From contig QNUV01000021.1 in assembly GCA_003339645.1 (NCBI GenBank), forward strand, positions 620,001 to 684,000: a stretch of DNA of 64,000 nucleotides. The letters run 5' to 3'. Every line of letters starts with the position of its first letter. Positions within the stretch are counted from its first letter, which is position 1. Position numbers and translations under genes: made by a program. Below, piece after piece: positions 44,781 to 53,468 of this stretch. This DNA is from Microbacterium arborescens. Its GTDB lineage: Bacteria > Actinomycetota > Actinomycetes > Actinomycetales > Microbacteriaceae. A model generated the notes under the pieces. That model saw nothing but the letters and a program-made list of their open reading frames with translations. It searched no databases and was not told the DNA's origin.

Positions 44781-45175
44781 GGGTGTGTCCTTCTGGGTTC
44801 TCTGCACGAGAACAGCGCCCGCGCGCACGCGGGCAAACCCGGACATCCGTCGGCCGGGGGCCATTCACATGATGGTCATGCGCGCCGATCGGCGCTCACC
44901 ATCGGCCCCATGGACTCACAAAACCTGTCGCGATCACGCGCTGCCCAGAGCCGACCCGCCCACCATACGGCATCCGCCTGGGAATCCGCCCGCCGCGGCG
45001 TCGGGGCCGGCAGCAAGGGCCGGGGTCGGGGGCCGGGGCAATGGATGCTGCGATGCAAGGATTTCGGCGCAACACCCCGGCGCTCGCTCCCGGCCACGGC
45101 GCGCCGCAGGCGATCCCTTGCATCGCGGCAAGCCGGCAAGCCGACGGCCCGGTGCGAGCCCGGAGCGTGCCGCGA
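44781..45175. other. 395-bp intergenic region between helicase and RND genes
   Basis: No convincing gene. It must hold the promoter and leader of the helicase gene (minus strand). It also contains an inverted repeat, GCGATGCAAGG (45050-45060) with CCTTGCATCGC (45116-45126), enclosing a GC-rich 55-nt centre, which could fold as a long hairpin downstream of the RND gene. No T-tract follows on either strand. The longer open frames here are GC-driven shadows. Confidence 0.5.
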
Positions 45176-48100
45176 TCAGACCAGGCGGCGGCGACGGGCT
45201 CCGCGAGACGGTCCGGGGATGCGCTGAGCCTGTCGACGGGACGACCCAGCACCCGGCTCGCCGGAATCCGCCGGCCGTCCAGCACCACCAGCACCAGCAC
45301 CACCAGCACCAGCACCACCAGCACCACCACCACCGGCACCGGCGTGGTCGTGGTCATCCGGCGCGACGGGGATGACGAGATGCGTGGGCGCATCCGGCGA
45401 ACCGTCGACCGGAACGACGAGGTGGGTCGGCTCGGCCGTCGCCGCCTCCGCGAGGCGCCGCTCGCGCCGGGTCATCGGCGCCGCAGACGCCCCGTCCCCC
45501 GCCGAACCAGCACCCGAAACAGAACCAGCACCCGAAACAGAACCAGCACCCAAAACAGAACCAGCACCCGCACCGACGTCACCCCGGCGCCGCGCCGCCC
45601 GGCGCTCGCGCGCCCCCTCGACGAGGTTGTAGAGGGTCGGCAGCACGAGCAGGGTCAGCAGGGTCGACGAGATGAGCCCGCCGATGACGACGATCGCCAG
45701 CGGCTGCGAGATGAAGCCGCCGTGGCCGGTGATCCCGAGGCCCATGGGCGTCAGCGCGAAGATGGTCGCGAGCGCGGTCATGAGGATCGGTCGCAGACGC
45801 CGCGACCCTCCCGCGATCGTCGCGTCGTGGGCCGACAGCCCCTTCTCGCGGTACTGGTTCACGAGGTCGATCAGCACGATCGCGTTCGTCACGACGATGC
45901 CGATGAGCATCAGCACACCGATGAGCGAGGCGACGCCGAGCGGCACGCCCGTCGCGATCTGCAGCAGGATCGCTCCCGTCGCCGCGAACGGCACCGAGAT
46001 GAGGAGCAGCAGGGGCTGCCGCAGCGACTTGAAGGTCGCGACCATCACGATGTAGACGATGAGGATGGCGGCGAGCGCGGCGAGCCCGAGCTGTCCGAAG
46101 GCGTCCTGCTGCTGCGTGAGCACGCCGCCGATCTCGGCGTCCGCGCCCTGCGGCAGCTCGACGGTGTCGAGCGCGTCCGAGACGATGACGGATGCCGCGT
46201 TGAGATCGTCGCCCGAGGGGGTCACGGTGACCGTCGCGGTGCGCTGACCGCGCTGCGTCGTGATCGAGGTCGGTCCCTCGCTCTGCTCGACGGTCGCGAC
46301 GTCCTGCAGCGGAATGGGACCGCCGGCCGTCGGGATCGTCAGCTGACGCAGCTCGTCGATCGACGCGGGCGCCTGCGACGCCGCGAGGTAGACGGTGAGC
46401 GAGGTGTCGTCGATCTCGACGGTGCCGATCGACTGCGGCTGCATCGTGCCCGAGACGATGCCGCCGACCGCGACCTCCGACAGGCCACGGGATGCCGCCG
46501 CGTCGCGGTCGACGGTCACGGCGATGTACGGCAGCGAGGCCGAGAGGTTCGATGTGACCTGGCTGACGCCGTCGGCATCCTGCAGCGAGGCGACGACCGC
46601 GTCGGTCGCTTCGCGCAGCGCCGTCTGGTCGGGCGCGGTGACGTCGATCTCGATGTCGCTCGAGCCGAATCCGCCGCCGCCCGCGGCGATCTGGATGTCG
46701 CCGACGCCTTCGAGGTCGGCGACGGCGCGCTGCACGCGGTCGCGGACGTCGAGCTGGTCGGCCGAGCTGTCGGTCGTGATGGAGTAGGTGACTCCGCCGC
46801 CTCCACCCGAGAAGGCGTCGCGCAGCTGAGATCCGGACGAGCCGATCGACACCTGCACGGCGTCGATCCCCTCGAGGCCGGTGATCGCGTCCTCGACGCG
46901 CTGGGCGGCGGCATCCTCCGCTTCGAGGGATGCCGCGGGCCCGAGCGTCTGGGTCATCGTGAAGGTGTTCTGACCGGAGTCGCCGAGGAAGTTCGTCTTC
47001 ATCAGCGGCACGGCGGCGAGCGTGCCACCGAGCACGAGAACCGCGAGCACGAGGGTGACGGCCGAGTGACGCAGGGTCCAGCGGAGGATCGGCAGGTACG
47101 CCTTCTGCAGTCGCGACGGCGGCGCTTCGGGGTCTTCGGGGTCGATGCGCCGGCCGTCGGGGGTGACGACGGGCTTGCCGGGGCGCAGGAACCAGTACGC
47201 CAGCACCGGCACGATCGTCAGCGAGACGAACAGCGACGCCGACATCGCGATGGTGACGGTCAGCGCGAAGGGCCGGAACAGCTCGCCGGTCAGGTCGCCG
47301 ACGAAGGCGATCGGCAGGAACACCGCGACGGTCGTGATCGTCGACGCCGTGATGGCGGCGGCCACCTCGCGAACGGCCAGGGTGATGGCCGCGAGCTTGT
47401 CGGCTCCCTCGACGTAGTGCCGCTTGATGTTCTCGATGACGACGATCGAGTCGTCGACGACGCGGCCGATCGCGATCGTGAGGGCGCCGAGGGTCAGGAT
47501 GTTCAGCGAGTAGCCGAATGCCTGGATGCCGACGAAGGTGATGAGCACGCTCGTGGGGATCGAGATCGCGGTGACGATCGTCGAGCGCACCGACAGCAGG
47601 AACACGAGGATCACGAGCACCGCGAACACGAGCCCCAGCAGGCCCTCCTGCGCGAGGGCCTCGATCGACTGCTCGATGAACGGCGCCTGATCGAATACGA
47701 CGGTGAACTGCGCGTCGCCGCCGAGGTCGTCCTCGAGCGCGGGCAGCGCGTCGAGGACGCCGCGGGAGACGTCGACGGTGTTCGCGGCGGGCAGCTTCGT
47801 GACCGCGATGGTGAGGGCGGGCTCGCCGTCGACGCGCGAGATCGAGGTGATCGGCGACGGCTCCTGCGCGACGGTCGCGACATCGCCGATCGTCGTCGTG
47901 CCGCCGGCGAGCTGCGCGGCATCCGTCGGCACGAGCGGCAGCGCCGACAGCTCGTCGACCGAGGCGATCTTCGCGCCGGTCTGCACGGTCAGCGACTGGT
48001 CGCCCTCGGTGATCTCGCCGCCGGGGAACAGCACGCCGTTCTGGTCGAGGGCGTCGCGGATGGCCTGCTGCGTGAAGCCGGCCTCGGCGAGCGCCGCCTG

Positions 48101-48664
48101 GTCGGGGGTGATCGTGATGCGCTCGACGCGGCCGCCGACGACCTGGGCCGCGTTGACGCCGTCGACGTCTTCGAGATCGGGGATGACGGTGCTCTCGAGC
48201 CGGGCCTGCACCGATTTGGCGTCGTCGTAGCCGGTGACGGCCAACTGGATCACGGGCAGGTCATCCAGCGAGAAGCTCAGCACGCTCGGGGTGACCCCGT
48301 CGGGCAGCTGGCTGTCGATCCGGTTGATGGCCTGCAGGATCTTCTGCTCGGCCGTCGCCAGGTCGGTGCCGTAGGTGAACGAGGCCTGGATGATCGAGGC
48401 GTTCGTCGAGCTGGTCGCCGTCGTCGATTCGAGCCCGGGAACACCCTGGATCGCGGTCTCGATGGGGGTCGAGACATCCGTGTTGACGACTTCGGGCGAG
48501 GCGCCGGGGTAGGTCGTGACCACGGAGAGCTGGGGCAGCTCGATCGAGGGGATGAGCTCCTGCTTGAGGTTGGTGAGCGCGAGGCCTCCGAACACCGCGG
48601 CGACGATCGTGATGAGTGCGATGAGCGCGCGATTCTTCAGGCTCAGGACGGCGAGTTTCGACAC
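45176..48664 (-). CDS. RND-type efflux transporter permease (AcrB-like HAE family)
   Basis: 1162-aa membrane transporter with the AcrB layout: one N-terminal helix (NRALIALITIVAAVFGGLAL), two large extracytoplasmic loops and two six-helix blocks. The proton-relay Asp pair of helix 4 is present in GRVVDDSIVVIENIKRHY. No membrane-fusion or outer-membrane partner is encoded nearby, as expected for a Gram-positive. The cytoplasmic C-terminus (about 120 residues) is a Gly/Ala/Ser-rich tail built on short DNA repeats. GTG 48664 follows GAGGA. A perfect palindrome 63 bp upstream suggests repression by a TetR-like regulator encoded elsewhere. Confidence 0.92.
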   Translation of the reverse strand: MSKLAVLSLKNRALIALITIVAAVFGGLALTNLKQELIPSIELPQLSVVTTYPGASPEVVNTDVSTPIETAIQGVPGLESTTATSSTNASIIQASFTYGTDLATAEQKILQAINRIDSQLPDGVTPSVLSFSLDDLPVIQLAVTGYDDAKSVQARLESTVIPDLEDVDGVNAAQVVGGRVERITITPDQAALAEAGFTQQAIRDALDQNGVLFPGGEITEGDQSLTVQTGAKIASVDELSALPLVPTDAAQLAGGTTTIGDVATVAQEPSPITSISRVDGEPALTIAVTKLPAANTVDVSRGVLDALPALEDDLGGDAQFTVVFDQAPFIEQSIEALAQEGLLGLVFAVLVILVFLLSVRSTIVTAISIPTSVLITFVGIQAFGYSLNILTLGALTIAIGRVVDDSIVVIENIKRHYVEGADKLAAITLAVREVAAAITASTITTVAVFLPIAFVGDLTGELFRPFALTVTIAMSASLFVSLTIVPVLAYWFLRPGKPVVTPDGRRIDPEDPEAPPSRLQKAYLPILRWTLRHSAVTLVLAVLVLGGTLAAVPLMKTNFLGDSGQNTFTMTQTLGPAASLEAEDAAAQRVEDAITGLEGIDAVQVSIGSSGSQLRDAFSGGGGGVTYSITTDSSADQLDVRDRVQRAVADLEGVGDIQIAAGGGGFGSSDIEIDVTAPDQTALREATDAVVASLQDADGVSQVTSNLSASLPYIAVTVDRDAAASRGLSEVAVGGIVSGTMQPQSIGTVEIDDTSLTVYLAASQAPASIDELRQLTIPTAGGPIPLQDVATVEQSEGPTSITTQRGQRTATVTVTPSGDDLNAASVIVSDALDTVELPQGADAEIGGVLTQQQDAFGQLGLAALAAILIVYIVMVATFKSLRQPLLLLISVPFAATGAILLQIATGVPLGVASLIGVLMLIGIVVTNAIVLIDLVNQYREKGLSAHDATIAGGSRRLRPILMTALATIFALTPMGLGITGHGGFISQPLAIVVIGGLISSTLLTLLVLPTLYNLVEGARERRAARRRGDVGAGAGSVLGAGSVSGAGSVSGAGSAGDGASAAPMTRRERRLAEAATAEPTHLVVPVDGSPDAPTHLVIPVAPDDHDHAGAGGGGAGGAGAGGAGAGGAGRPADSGEPGAGSSRRQAQRIPGPSRGARRRRLV
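45277..45350. repeat. CAC/CAG-rich microsatellite-like tract in the RND C-terminus
   Basis: A run of CCAGCACCA-type triplets and 9-15-bp combinations codes for the Gly/Ala tail (AGAGG-type repeats) of the RND protein. It is a likely slippage site where tail length can vary. Confidence 0.75.
45504..45572. repeat. 18-bp tandem repeat in the RND C-terminus
   Basis: About 3.8 copies of an 18-bp unit (GAACCAGCACCCGAAACA) encode the GAGSVS repeats near the RND C-terminus. The third copy differs by one base (C to A). The AT-richer composition contrasts with the surrounding gene. Confidence 0.8.
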
Positions 48665-48726
48665 AGGTTTCCTCGGGCGCACCGGACCGGCGCTGTAGGT
48701 GTGATGCAGGCGGGCGCGATGCGCTC

Positions 48727-48748
48727 GTCGATACATGGATGTATCGAC
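48727..48748. promoter_or_regulatory. Perfect 22-bp palindrome upstream of the RND gene
   Basis: Arms GTCGATACAT and its exact complement flank GG. It lies 63 bp upstream of the RND start and 37 bp downstream of the second crcB stop. Symmetry, length and AT-rich arms fit a TetR/MarR-class operator. No regulator gene is adjacent. Confidence 0.7.
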
Positions 48749-48784
48749 TTCAGTATCCCACGCGGTCGCCGACGCAGCGTGGGC

Positions 48785-49171
48785 TCAGCCTGGGAGCAAT
48801 CCCCCGATGACGATGCCGATCGCCGCGGCGACGACGGCCACGGCGAAGGTGCCGACCAGGTTCACGATCGCCCAATCGCGCCGGCCGCGCCGCGCGAGCT
48901 GGATCGTCTCGACCGACACCGTGCTGAACGTCGTGTATCCGCCGAGCAGCCCGACCCCGAGCACGGCCAGCCAGTCGGGCGCGACGAGCGCGCCGAGTCC
49001 CGTCAGCAGCCCCAGGAGTCCCGAGCCGGTGACGTTGACGATCAGGATGCCGACGGGAAAGGCGTCGCGCCGCCCCCGCGTGACCACGACGTCGAGCACG
49101 TAGCGGATGCCGGCTCCCGCACCGCCCGCGACGACGAGGGCCACGAGCATCCCGCCGCTGACGCCGTTCAT
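48785..49171 (-). CDS. crcB: Fluoride exporter CrcB/Fluc subunit 2
   Basis: 128-aa membrane protein with four helices. Family motifs: GAGIRYVLD, PVGILIVNVTGSGLLG (the Asn of the fluoride pore) and GVGLLGGYTTFSTVSVE (the Thr-Thr-Phe-Ser track). The start overlaps the stop of the first crcB gene (ATGA). Paired small CrcB proteins commonly assemble as an antiparallel heterodimer for fluoride export. Confidence 0.93.
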   Translation of the reverse strand: MNGVSGGMLVALVVAGGAGAGIRYVLDVVVTRGRRDAFPVGILIVNVTGSGLLGLLTGLGALVAPDWLAVLGVGLLGGYTTFSTVSVETIQLARRGRRDWAIVNLVGTFAVAVVAAAIGIVIGGLLPG

Positions 49172-49572
49172 GCGGCATCCCTCTCGCGACGGGTGCCGAG
49201 GGCCAGCCCGAGTGCCGCGGCGACGAGTCCTCCCACGAGGCTCACCACGACGAGGGCCAGACCGACGACGGGGGCGGCGGTGGCGACCTGTATCGACTGC
49301 ACGGCGAAGGCACTGTAGGTCGTGAAGCCGCCGAGCACGCCGGTGCCGGCGAACGCCCGGAGCCGCGGCCGGCTCACCGCCCACCGCCCGACGACGACGC
49401 CGAGCAGGAACGATCCGAGCAGATTGCAGCCGAGCGTGAGCGCGGGCACCGCGAGCGGGTGAGCCCATCCCGTGAACGGCAGGGTGATCGCGGCGCGCAC
49501 GGCGACTCCGGCCGCACCGCCGATCACGACGAGGACCAGCGTGAGCGGCGAGATGCGCGCCCGCTCGATCAC
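49168..49572 (-). CDS. crcB: Fluoride exporter CrcB/Fluc subunit 1
   Basis: 134-aa four-helix membrane protein with GAAGVAVRAAI, PALTLGCNLLGSFLLG and GTGVLGGFTTYSAFAVQ. The family Asn-x-x-G and TTYS motifs are intact. GTG 49572 is chosen because the upstream extension of the frame is polar and non-conserved and because GGTGG precedes it. It is divergent from the kinase gene at 49689. Confidence 0.92.
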   Translation of the reverse strand: MIERARISPLTLVLVVIGGAAGVAVRAAITLPFTGWAHPLAVPALTLGCNLLGSFLLGVVVGRWAVSRPRLRAFAGTGVLGGFTTYSAFAVQSIQVATAAPVVGLALVVVSLVGGLVAAALGLALGTRRERDAA

Positions 49573-49635
49573 GTCGCCACCGTAGACCCCGGCATGCGCC
49601 GACGGATGCCGCCACTCCGGGTCACACCTCGACTC

Positions 49636-49655
49636 ATTTCCTATAGGATCGACGA
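49636..49655 (+). promoter_or_regulatory. GntR-type operator A (TCCTATAGGA core at 49639-49648)
   Basis: The 10-bp perfect palindrome TCCTATAGGA sits in the context ATTTCCTATAGGATCGACG, 40 bp before the DhaK-DhaL start. The same 19-bp context, with one base different, recurs at 53412-53430 in front of the second half of the cluster. TAGGAT inside it could be the -10 element, so binding would occlude RNA polymerase. The FadR-type GntR encoded between the halves is the likely ligand. Confidence 0.78.
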
Positions 49656-49688
49656 AAGGTTCGCTCCCCCATCGCAGAGGAGAACGCA

Positions 49689-51413
49689 ATGACGCGTCTG
49701 TTCAACGACCCCGACGAGTTCGTCGAGGATTCCGTCGCCGGCTTCGTCGCGGCATCCGCCCGATGGGTCCGCCCCGTCACGGGAGGCGTCGTCCGCTCGA
49801 CCCGCGGCGCGGAGCCGACGGTCGCTGTCGTCGTGGGGGGCGGCAGCGGCCACTACCCCGCGTTCGCGGGCCTCGTCGGCCCCGGTCTGGCGCACGGCGC
49901 GGTCATGGGCAACGTGTTCGCGTCGCCGTCGGCCCACCAGGTGCGCTCGGTCGCGAAGGCCGCTCATGAGGGCCGCGGCGTGCTGCTCAGCTACGGCAAC
50001 TACGCCGGCGACGTCCTGCACTTCACCCAGGCCCAAGACCGCCTTCGCGAGGCGGGGGTCGACTGCCGCACCGTGACGGTCACCGACGACATCTCCAGCG
50101 CACCCGCGCACGAGCGCGAGAAGCGCCGGGGCATCGCGGGCGATCTCGTCGTCTTCAAGATCGCCGGCGCGGCCGCGGAGGAGGGCCTCGATCTCGACGA
50201 CGTCGAGCGCCTCGCCCGGCACGCCAACGACCGCACCCGCTCACTGGGGGTCGCCTTCGGCGGCTGCACCCTTCCGGGCGCGACCGAGCCGCTCTTCACG
50301 GTGCCCGAGGGACGCATGGCGGTCGGTCTCGGCATCCACGGCGAACCCGGCATCGACGAGGTCGACATCCCCACCGCCGCCGAGCTCGCGAAGCTGCTCG
50401 TCGAGCGCCTGCTCGAAGAACGACCGGACGGCGCCGCCCCGACCGGTCGCGTCGTGCCGATCCTCAACGGTCTCGGCTCGGTGAAGTACGAGGAGCTCTA
50501 CGTCGTGTACGCGGCGGTCGACCGCCTGCTGACCGAAGCCGGGGTCGAGGTCACCTCGCCCGAGGTCGGCGAGTTCTGCACGAGCTTCGACATGGCCGGC
50601 GTCTCGCTCACCCTCCTCTGGCTCGACGACGAGCTCGATCGGCTGTGGCATGCCTCATGCGACACCCCCGCGTTCCGTCGCGGCTCGGTCGCGGGCCGCG
50701 TCGCGGTGGCCGCTGCCGCCGATGACGACGACGATGAGACCGAGGCGATCGGGCCTGCATCCGAGGCGTCGCGCCGCGCGTCCGCCGTCGCCGCCCGCGC
50801 CCTCGACGCCGTCGCCGCGATGCTCGACGAGCAGGCCGAGGAGCTCGGGCGCATCGACCGCATCGCGGGCGACGGCGACCACGGCATCGGCATGCAGCGC
50901 GGCAGTCGCGCGGCCGCGGCCGCCGCCTCGCGCGCCGTCGCGGCCGGCGCGGGCGCACGGACGGCGCTGCAGCACGCCGGCGACGCCTGGGCCGACAAGG
51001 GCGGGGGCACGTCGGGTGCGATCTGGGGAGAGATGCTCCTCGACCTCGGTGCGGCCCTCGGCGACGACGATGCGGTCGACGCCGCCCTGCTGTCCGCGGG
51101 CGTCGGGCGCATGAAGGATGCCGTGATGTCGTTCGGCAAGGCCACGGTCGGCGACAAGACGATGATCGACGCGATCGTGCCGTTCGCCGACACGCTCCGC
51201 GACCGACTCGCCCAGGGAGATGACCTGCTCGACGCGTGGGCCACCGCCGCCGACGCCGCACAGGCCGCCGCCGAGGCGACCGCCCAGCTCACCGCCCGGC
51301 TCGGTCGTGCCCGTACGCACGGCGACCGCAGCCTGGGCACCCCCGACCCCGGCGCGGTCTCGTTCGCGCTGGTGACCCGCACGGTTCTCGATGTCCTGAA
51401 GGAGGACGCCTGA
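49689..51413 (+). CDS. Dihydroxyacetone kinase family protein (DhaK-DhaL fusion), probable erythrulose kinase
   Basis: 574-aa cytoplasmic kinase. The N-terminal DhaK domain binds the ketose: [17 protein letters not shown] and the His of GLGIHGEPG (about residue 217), which forms the covalent hemiaminal. The C-terminal DhaL domain binds ATP-Mg: [13 protein letters not shown] (about 392) and [12 protein letters not shown]. Such single-chain ATP-dependent kinases include dihydroxyacetone kinase and the erythrulose kinases LerK/DerK of mycobacterial tetritol pathways. Because RpiB and TIM homologues follow within 2 and 10 bp, erythrulose is the best guess. RBS GAGGAG. Confidence 0.88.
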   Translation: MTRLFNDPDEFVEDSVAGFVAASARWVRPVTGGVVRSTRGAEPTVAVVVGGGSGHYPAFAGLVGPGLAHGAVMGNVFASPSAHQVRSVAKAAHEGRGVLLSYGNYAGDVLHFTQAQDRLREAGVDCRTVTVTDDISSAPAHEREKRRGIAGDLVVFKIAGAAAEEGLDLDDVERLARHANDRTRSLGVAFGGCTLPGATEPLFTVPEGRMAVGLGIHGEPGIDEVDIPTAAELAKLLVERLLEERPDGAAPTGRVVPILNGLGSVKYEELYVVYAAVDRLLTEAGVEVTSPEVGEFCTSFDMAGVSLTLLWLDDELDRLWHASCDTPAFRRGSVAGRVAVAAAADDDDDETEAIGPASEASRRASAVAARALDAVAAMLDEQAEELGRIDRIAGDGDHGIGMQRGSRAAAAAASRAVAAGAGARTALQHAGDAWADKGGGTSGAIWGEMLLDLGAALGDDDAVDAALLSAGVGRMKDAVMSFGKATVGDKTMIDAIVPFADTLRDRLAQGDDLLDAWATAADAAQAAAEATAQLTARLGRARTHGDRSLGTPDPGAVSFALVTRTVLDVLKEDA

Positions 51414-51414
51414 C

Positions 51415-51870
51415 ATGGCACTGCGACTGATCGTCGGCTCGGATGACGCCGGCTACGAGTACAAGGAACGCATCAAGGCCGACCTGGAGGCGAACCCCCT
51501 GGTCGCCGAGGTCATCGACGTCGGCGTCGACGCCGACAGCCACACCAACTACCCCGCGGTCGCGACGGCCGCCGCCGAGCGCGTGCGCGACGGCGAGGCC
51601 GACCGCGCGATCCTCATCTGCGGCACGGGGCTCGGCGTCGCGATCGCGGCGAACAAGGTCACCGGCATCCGCGCCGTCACGGCGCACGACTCGTACTCGG
51701 TCGAGCGGTCGATCCTGTCGAACGACGCCCAGGTGCTCTGCATGGGCCAGCGCGTCGTGGGGATCGAGCTGGCACGGCGCCTCGCGGCGGAATGGCTCAC
51801 CTACACCTTCGACACCTCGAGCGCCTCGGCCGAGAAGGTGCGCGAGATCTGCGCGTACGAAGAGGGGTGA
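51415..51870 (+). CDS. RpiB-family isomerase (probable D-erythrulose-4-phosphate isomerase)
   Basis: 151-aa cytoplasmic isomerase of the RpiB/LacAB family. Motifs: N-terminal [13 protein letters not shown], active-site [19 protein letters not shown] (Cys about 69) and [15 protein letters not shown]. RpiB proteins interconvert aldose and ketose phosphates. Next to a tetrulose-type kinase and a TIM paralogue it matches EryI/DerI, which turns D-erythrulose 4-phosphate into D-erythrose 4-phosphate. Ribose-5-phosphate isomerase is the alternative. Starts one base after the kinase stop. Confidence 0.88.
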   Translation: MALRLIVGSDDAGYEYKERIKADLEANPLVAEVIDVGVDADSHTNYPAVATAAAERVRDGEADRAILICGTGLGVAIAANKVTGIRAVTAHDSYSVERSILSNDAQVLCMGQRVVGIELARRLAAEWLTYTFDTSSASAEKVREICAYEEG

Positions 51871-51880
51871 GGTCCGCCCG

Positions 51881-52621
51881 ATGATCATCGGCGCGAGCCT
51901 GAAGACCTACTTCTCGCACGCCCGCACGCTGAGCTGGGTATCGGAGGTGGCGGCGATCCTCGACGAGCACCCCGCACGCGACCGGGTCACGGCGTTCGTG
52001 GCGCCCCAGTTCCCCTCGATCCCCGGCGCGCTCGAGCGCGCGGGGCGGCTCGCGGTCGGGGCACAGGACCTCGCCGTGCACGACACCGGCGCCTACACCG
52101 GCGAGGTCTCGGGCGCGGTCCTGGCCGAGGTCGGATGCCGCTACGCCGAGGTCGGCCATGCCGAGCGGCGCCGCCTGTTCGGCGAGACCGAGAGCGTGGT
52201 GTCGGCGAAGACCCACGCCGCGCTGCGGAACGGCCTCGTCCCGGTCATCTGCGTCGGCGAGGAGGACGAGGCGGGGCTCGACGCCGCGATCGCGACCTGC
52301 GCGCAGCAGGTGCGCAGCGCCCTCGCCGATGCCGACGAGGCGGCCGCGACCGGCGCGGTGGTCATCGCCTACGAACCGCTGTGGGCGATCGGTGCGCCGG
52401 CACCCGCGACATCCGATCACATCCGCTCGATCTGCTCGGGATTGCGATCCCGGATCGGCGCCGTCGATCGCGAGATCTCGATCATCTACGGCGGCAGTGC
52501 GGGGCCGGGGCTGCTGTCGACGATCTCAGACGCCGTCGACGGCCTGTTCCTCGGCCGGTTCGCGCACGACCCGCGCGCAGTTCGTGACATCCTCGATGAG
52601 GTGGACGCCCTCTCGGGGTGA
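51881..52621 (+). CDS. Triosephosphate-isomerase family protein (probable L-erythrulose-1-phosphate isomerase)
   Basis: 246-aa TIM barrel with the catalytic Lys (SLKTYF, residue 8), His (EVGHAERR, about 92) and Glu (AYEPLWAIG, about 164), and phosphate loop IIYGGSAGPG. The N-terminal GNWKMN of true triosephosphate isomerases reads GASLKTY, as in paralogues such as EryH/LerI that isomerise L-erythrulose 1-phosphate to D-erythrulose 4-phosphate. The gene follows rpiB by 10 bp. It is probably a catabolic paralogue rather than the glycolytic enzyme. Confidence 0.88.
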   Translation: MIIGASLKTYFSHARTLSWVSEVAAILDEHPARDRVTAFVAPQFPSIPGALERAGRLAVGAQDLAVHDTGAYTGEVSGAVLAEVGCRYAEVGHAERRRLFGETESVVSAKTHAALRNGLVPVICVGEEDEAGLDAAIATCAQQVRSALADADEAAATGAVVIAYEPLWAIGAPAPATSDHIRSICSGLRSRIGAVDREISIIYGGSAGPGLLSTISDAVDGLFLGRFAHDPRAVRDILDEVDALSG

Positions 52622-52652
52622 GGTGCGCTCCGTGCGAACCGGAAGAGGGACG

Positions 52653-53375
52653 ATGACCGCATCACGGGACGGCAACCTGCGGGGACTCGATGCCACGATC
52701 GAGCGGCGCGGCCTGCGCGATCACGTCTACGAGCGGATCCTCCAGCTGCTTCTCAGCGGCGAGGCGGTTCCCGGCCGCCGCTTGTCGATCGACACGATCG
52801 CGCGTCAGCTGGACGTGTCGCAGACCCCGGTGCGCGAAGCGCTCGTGCAGCTCGAACGCACCGGGCTCGTCACGCGTGAGGCGCTGCGCGGCTACCGCGT
52901 CGCCCCGCCCCTCGGACTCGATCAGCTGCGCGAGCTCTTCGACGCCCGCATCATGCTCGAGACGCATGCCACGCGCCTCGCGACGCCCGCCTCGCCCGAG
53001 ATGATCGACGAGCTCCGCGCGGCGGAGGAGGAGCACCGCGGCATCGGCAAGCGCGTCATCGAGGCCCTCAACGCGGGGGCCGCCGACCTGGAGCTGACCG
53101 CCGCATACTTCGTCGCGGACGCCGCGTTCCACCGCGTCGTGTTCGACCACTGCGGCAACCGGTATCTCACCGAGATGTCCGAGACCCTCGGCGCGCAGCT
53201 GCACCGGATGCGGCAGTCGGTGCGGCACGGCGTGACCGACGTGCGCGAGGCGATCGCCGAGCACGAGGCCCTCGTCGACGCGTTCGCCACGGGCGACCCC
53301 GACGCTCCCGAGCGCTCGATGCTCCATCACCTCGAGCAGGTGCGCCAGCGATCGCTCGGGCTCGAGCAGGCCTGA
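52653..53375 (+). CDS. GntR-family regulator, FadR subfamily (FCD domain)
   Basis: 240-aa regulator. N-terminal winged helix: DHVYERILQLLLSGEAVPGRRLSIDTIARQLDVSQTPVREAL; C-terminal all-helical FCD ligand domain with the metal-type residues in DAAFHRVVFDHCGN and HEALVDAF. It lies at the end of the first half-cluster, 31 bp after the TIM-like gene, behind GGAAGAGGG. It probably represses both halves through the identical TCCTATAGGA operators; FCD regulators usually respond to small acids or sugar acids. Confidence 0.93.
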   Translation: MTASRDGNLRGLDATIERRGLRDHVYERILQLLLSGEAVPGRRLSIDTIARQLDVSQTPVREALVQLERTGLVTREALRGYRVAPPLGLDQLRELFDARIMLETHATRLATPASPEMIDELRAAEEEHRGIGKRVIEALNAGAADLELTAAYFVADAAFHRVVFDHCGNRYLTEMSETLGAQLHRMRQSVRHGVTDVREAIAEHEALVDAFATGDPDAPERSMLHHLEQVRQRSLGLEQA

Positions 53376-53411
53376 GCCCGCCGCCGCGAACTCCCTCTTG
53401 CAGCGTTCTCT

Positions 53412-53430
53412 ATTTCCTATAGGATCTACG
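53412..53430 (+). promoter_or_regulatory. GntR-type operator B (TCCTATAGGA core at 53415-53424)
   Basis: ATTTCCTATAGGATCTACG repeats operator A with a single difference in 19 bases and lies 38 bp upstream of the TIM-barrel enzyme start, the same distance as operator A from its gene. Only these two copies are seen in the window. Confidence 0.78.
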
Positions 53431-53468
53431 GGAGTCCTCAGCCGGACCCGCTCGCCAATGGAGTCGCC

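Noticed and set aside
49573-49688. A fluoride riboswitch upstream of crcB (GATGGGGGAGCGAACC resembles part of the motif)
   Set aside because: The remaining conserved elements (the CCGCC pairing and the GCTGATGRCTCC block) are not seen, and the segment overlaps the RBS and operator of the divergent kinase gene.
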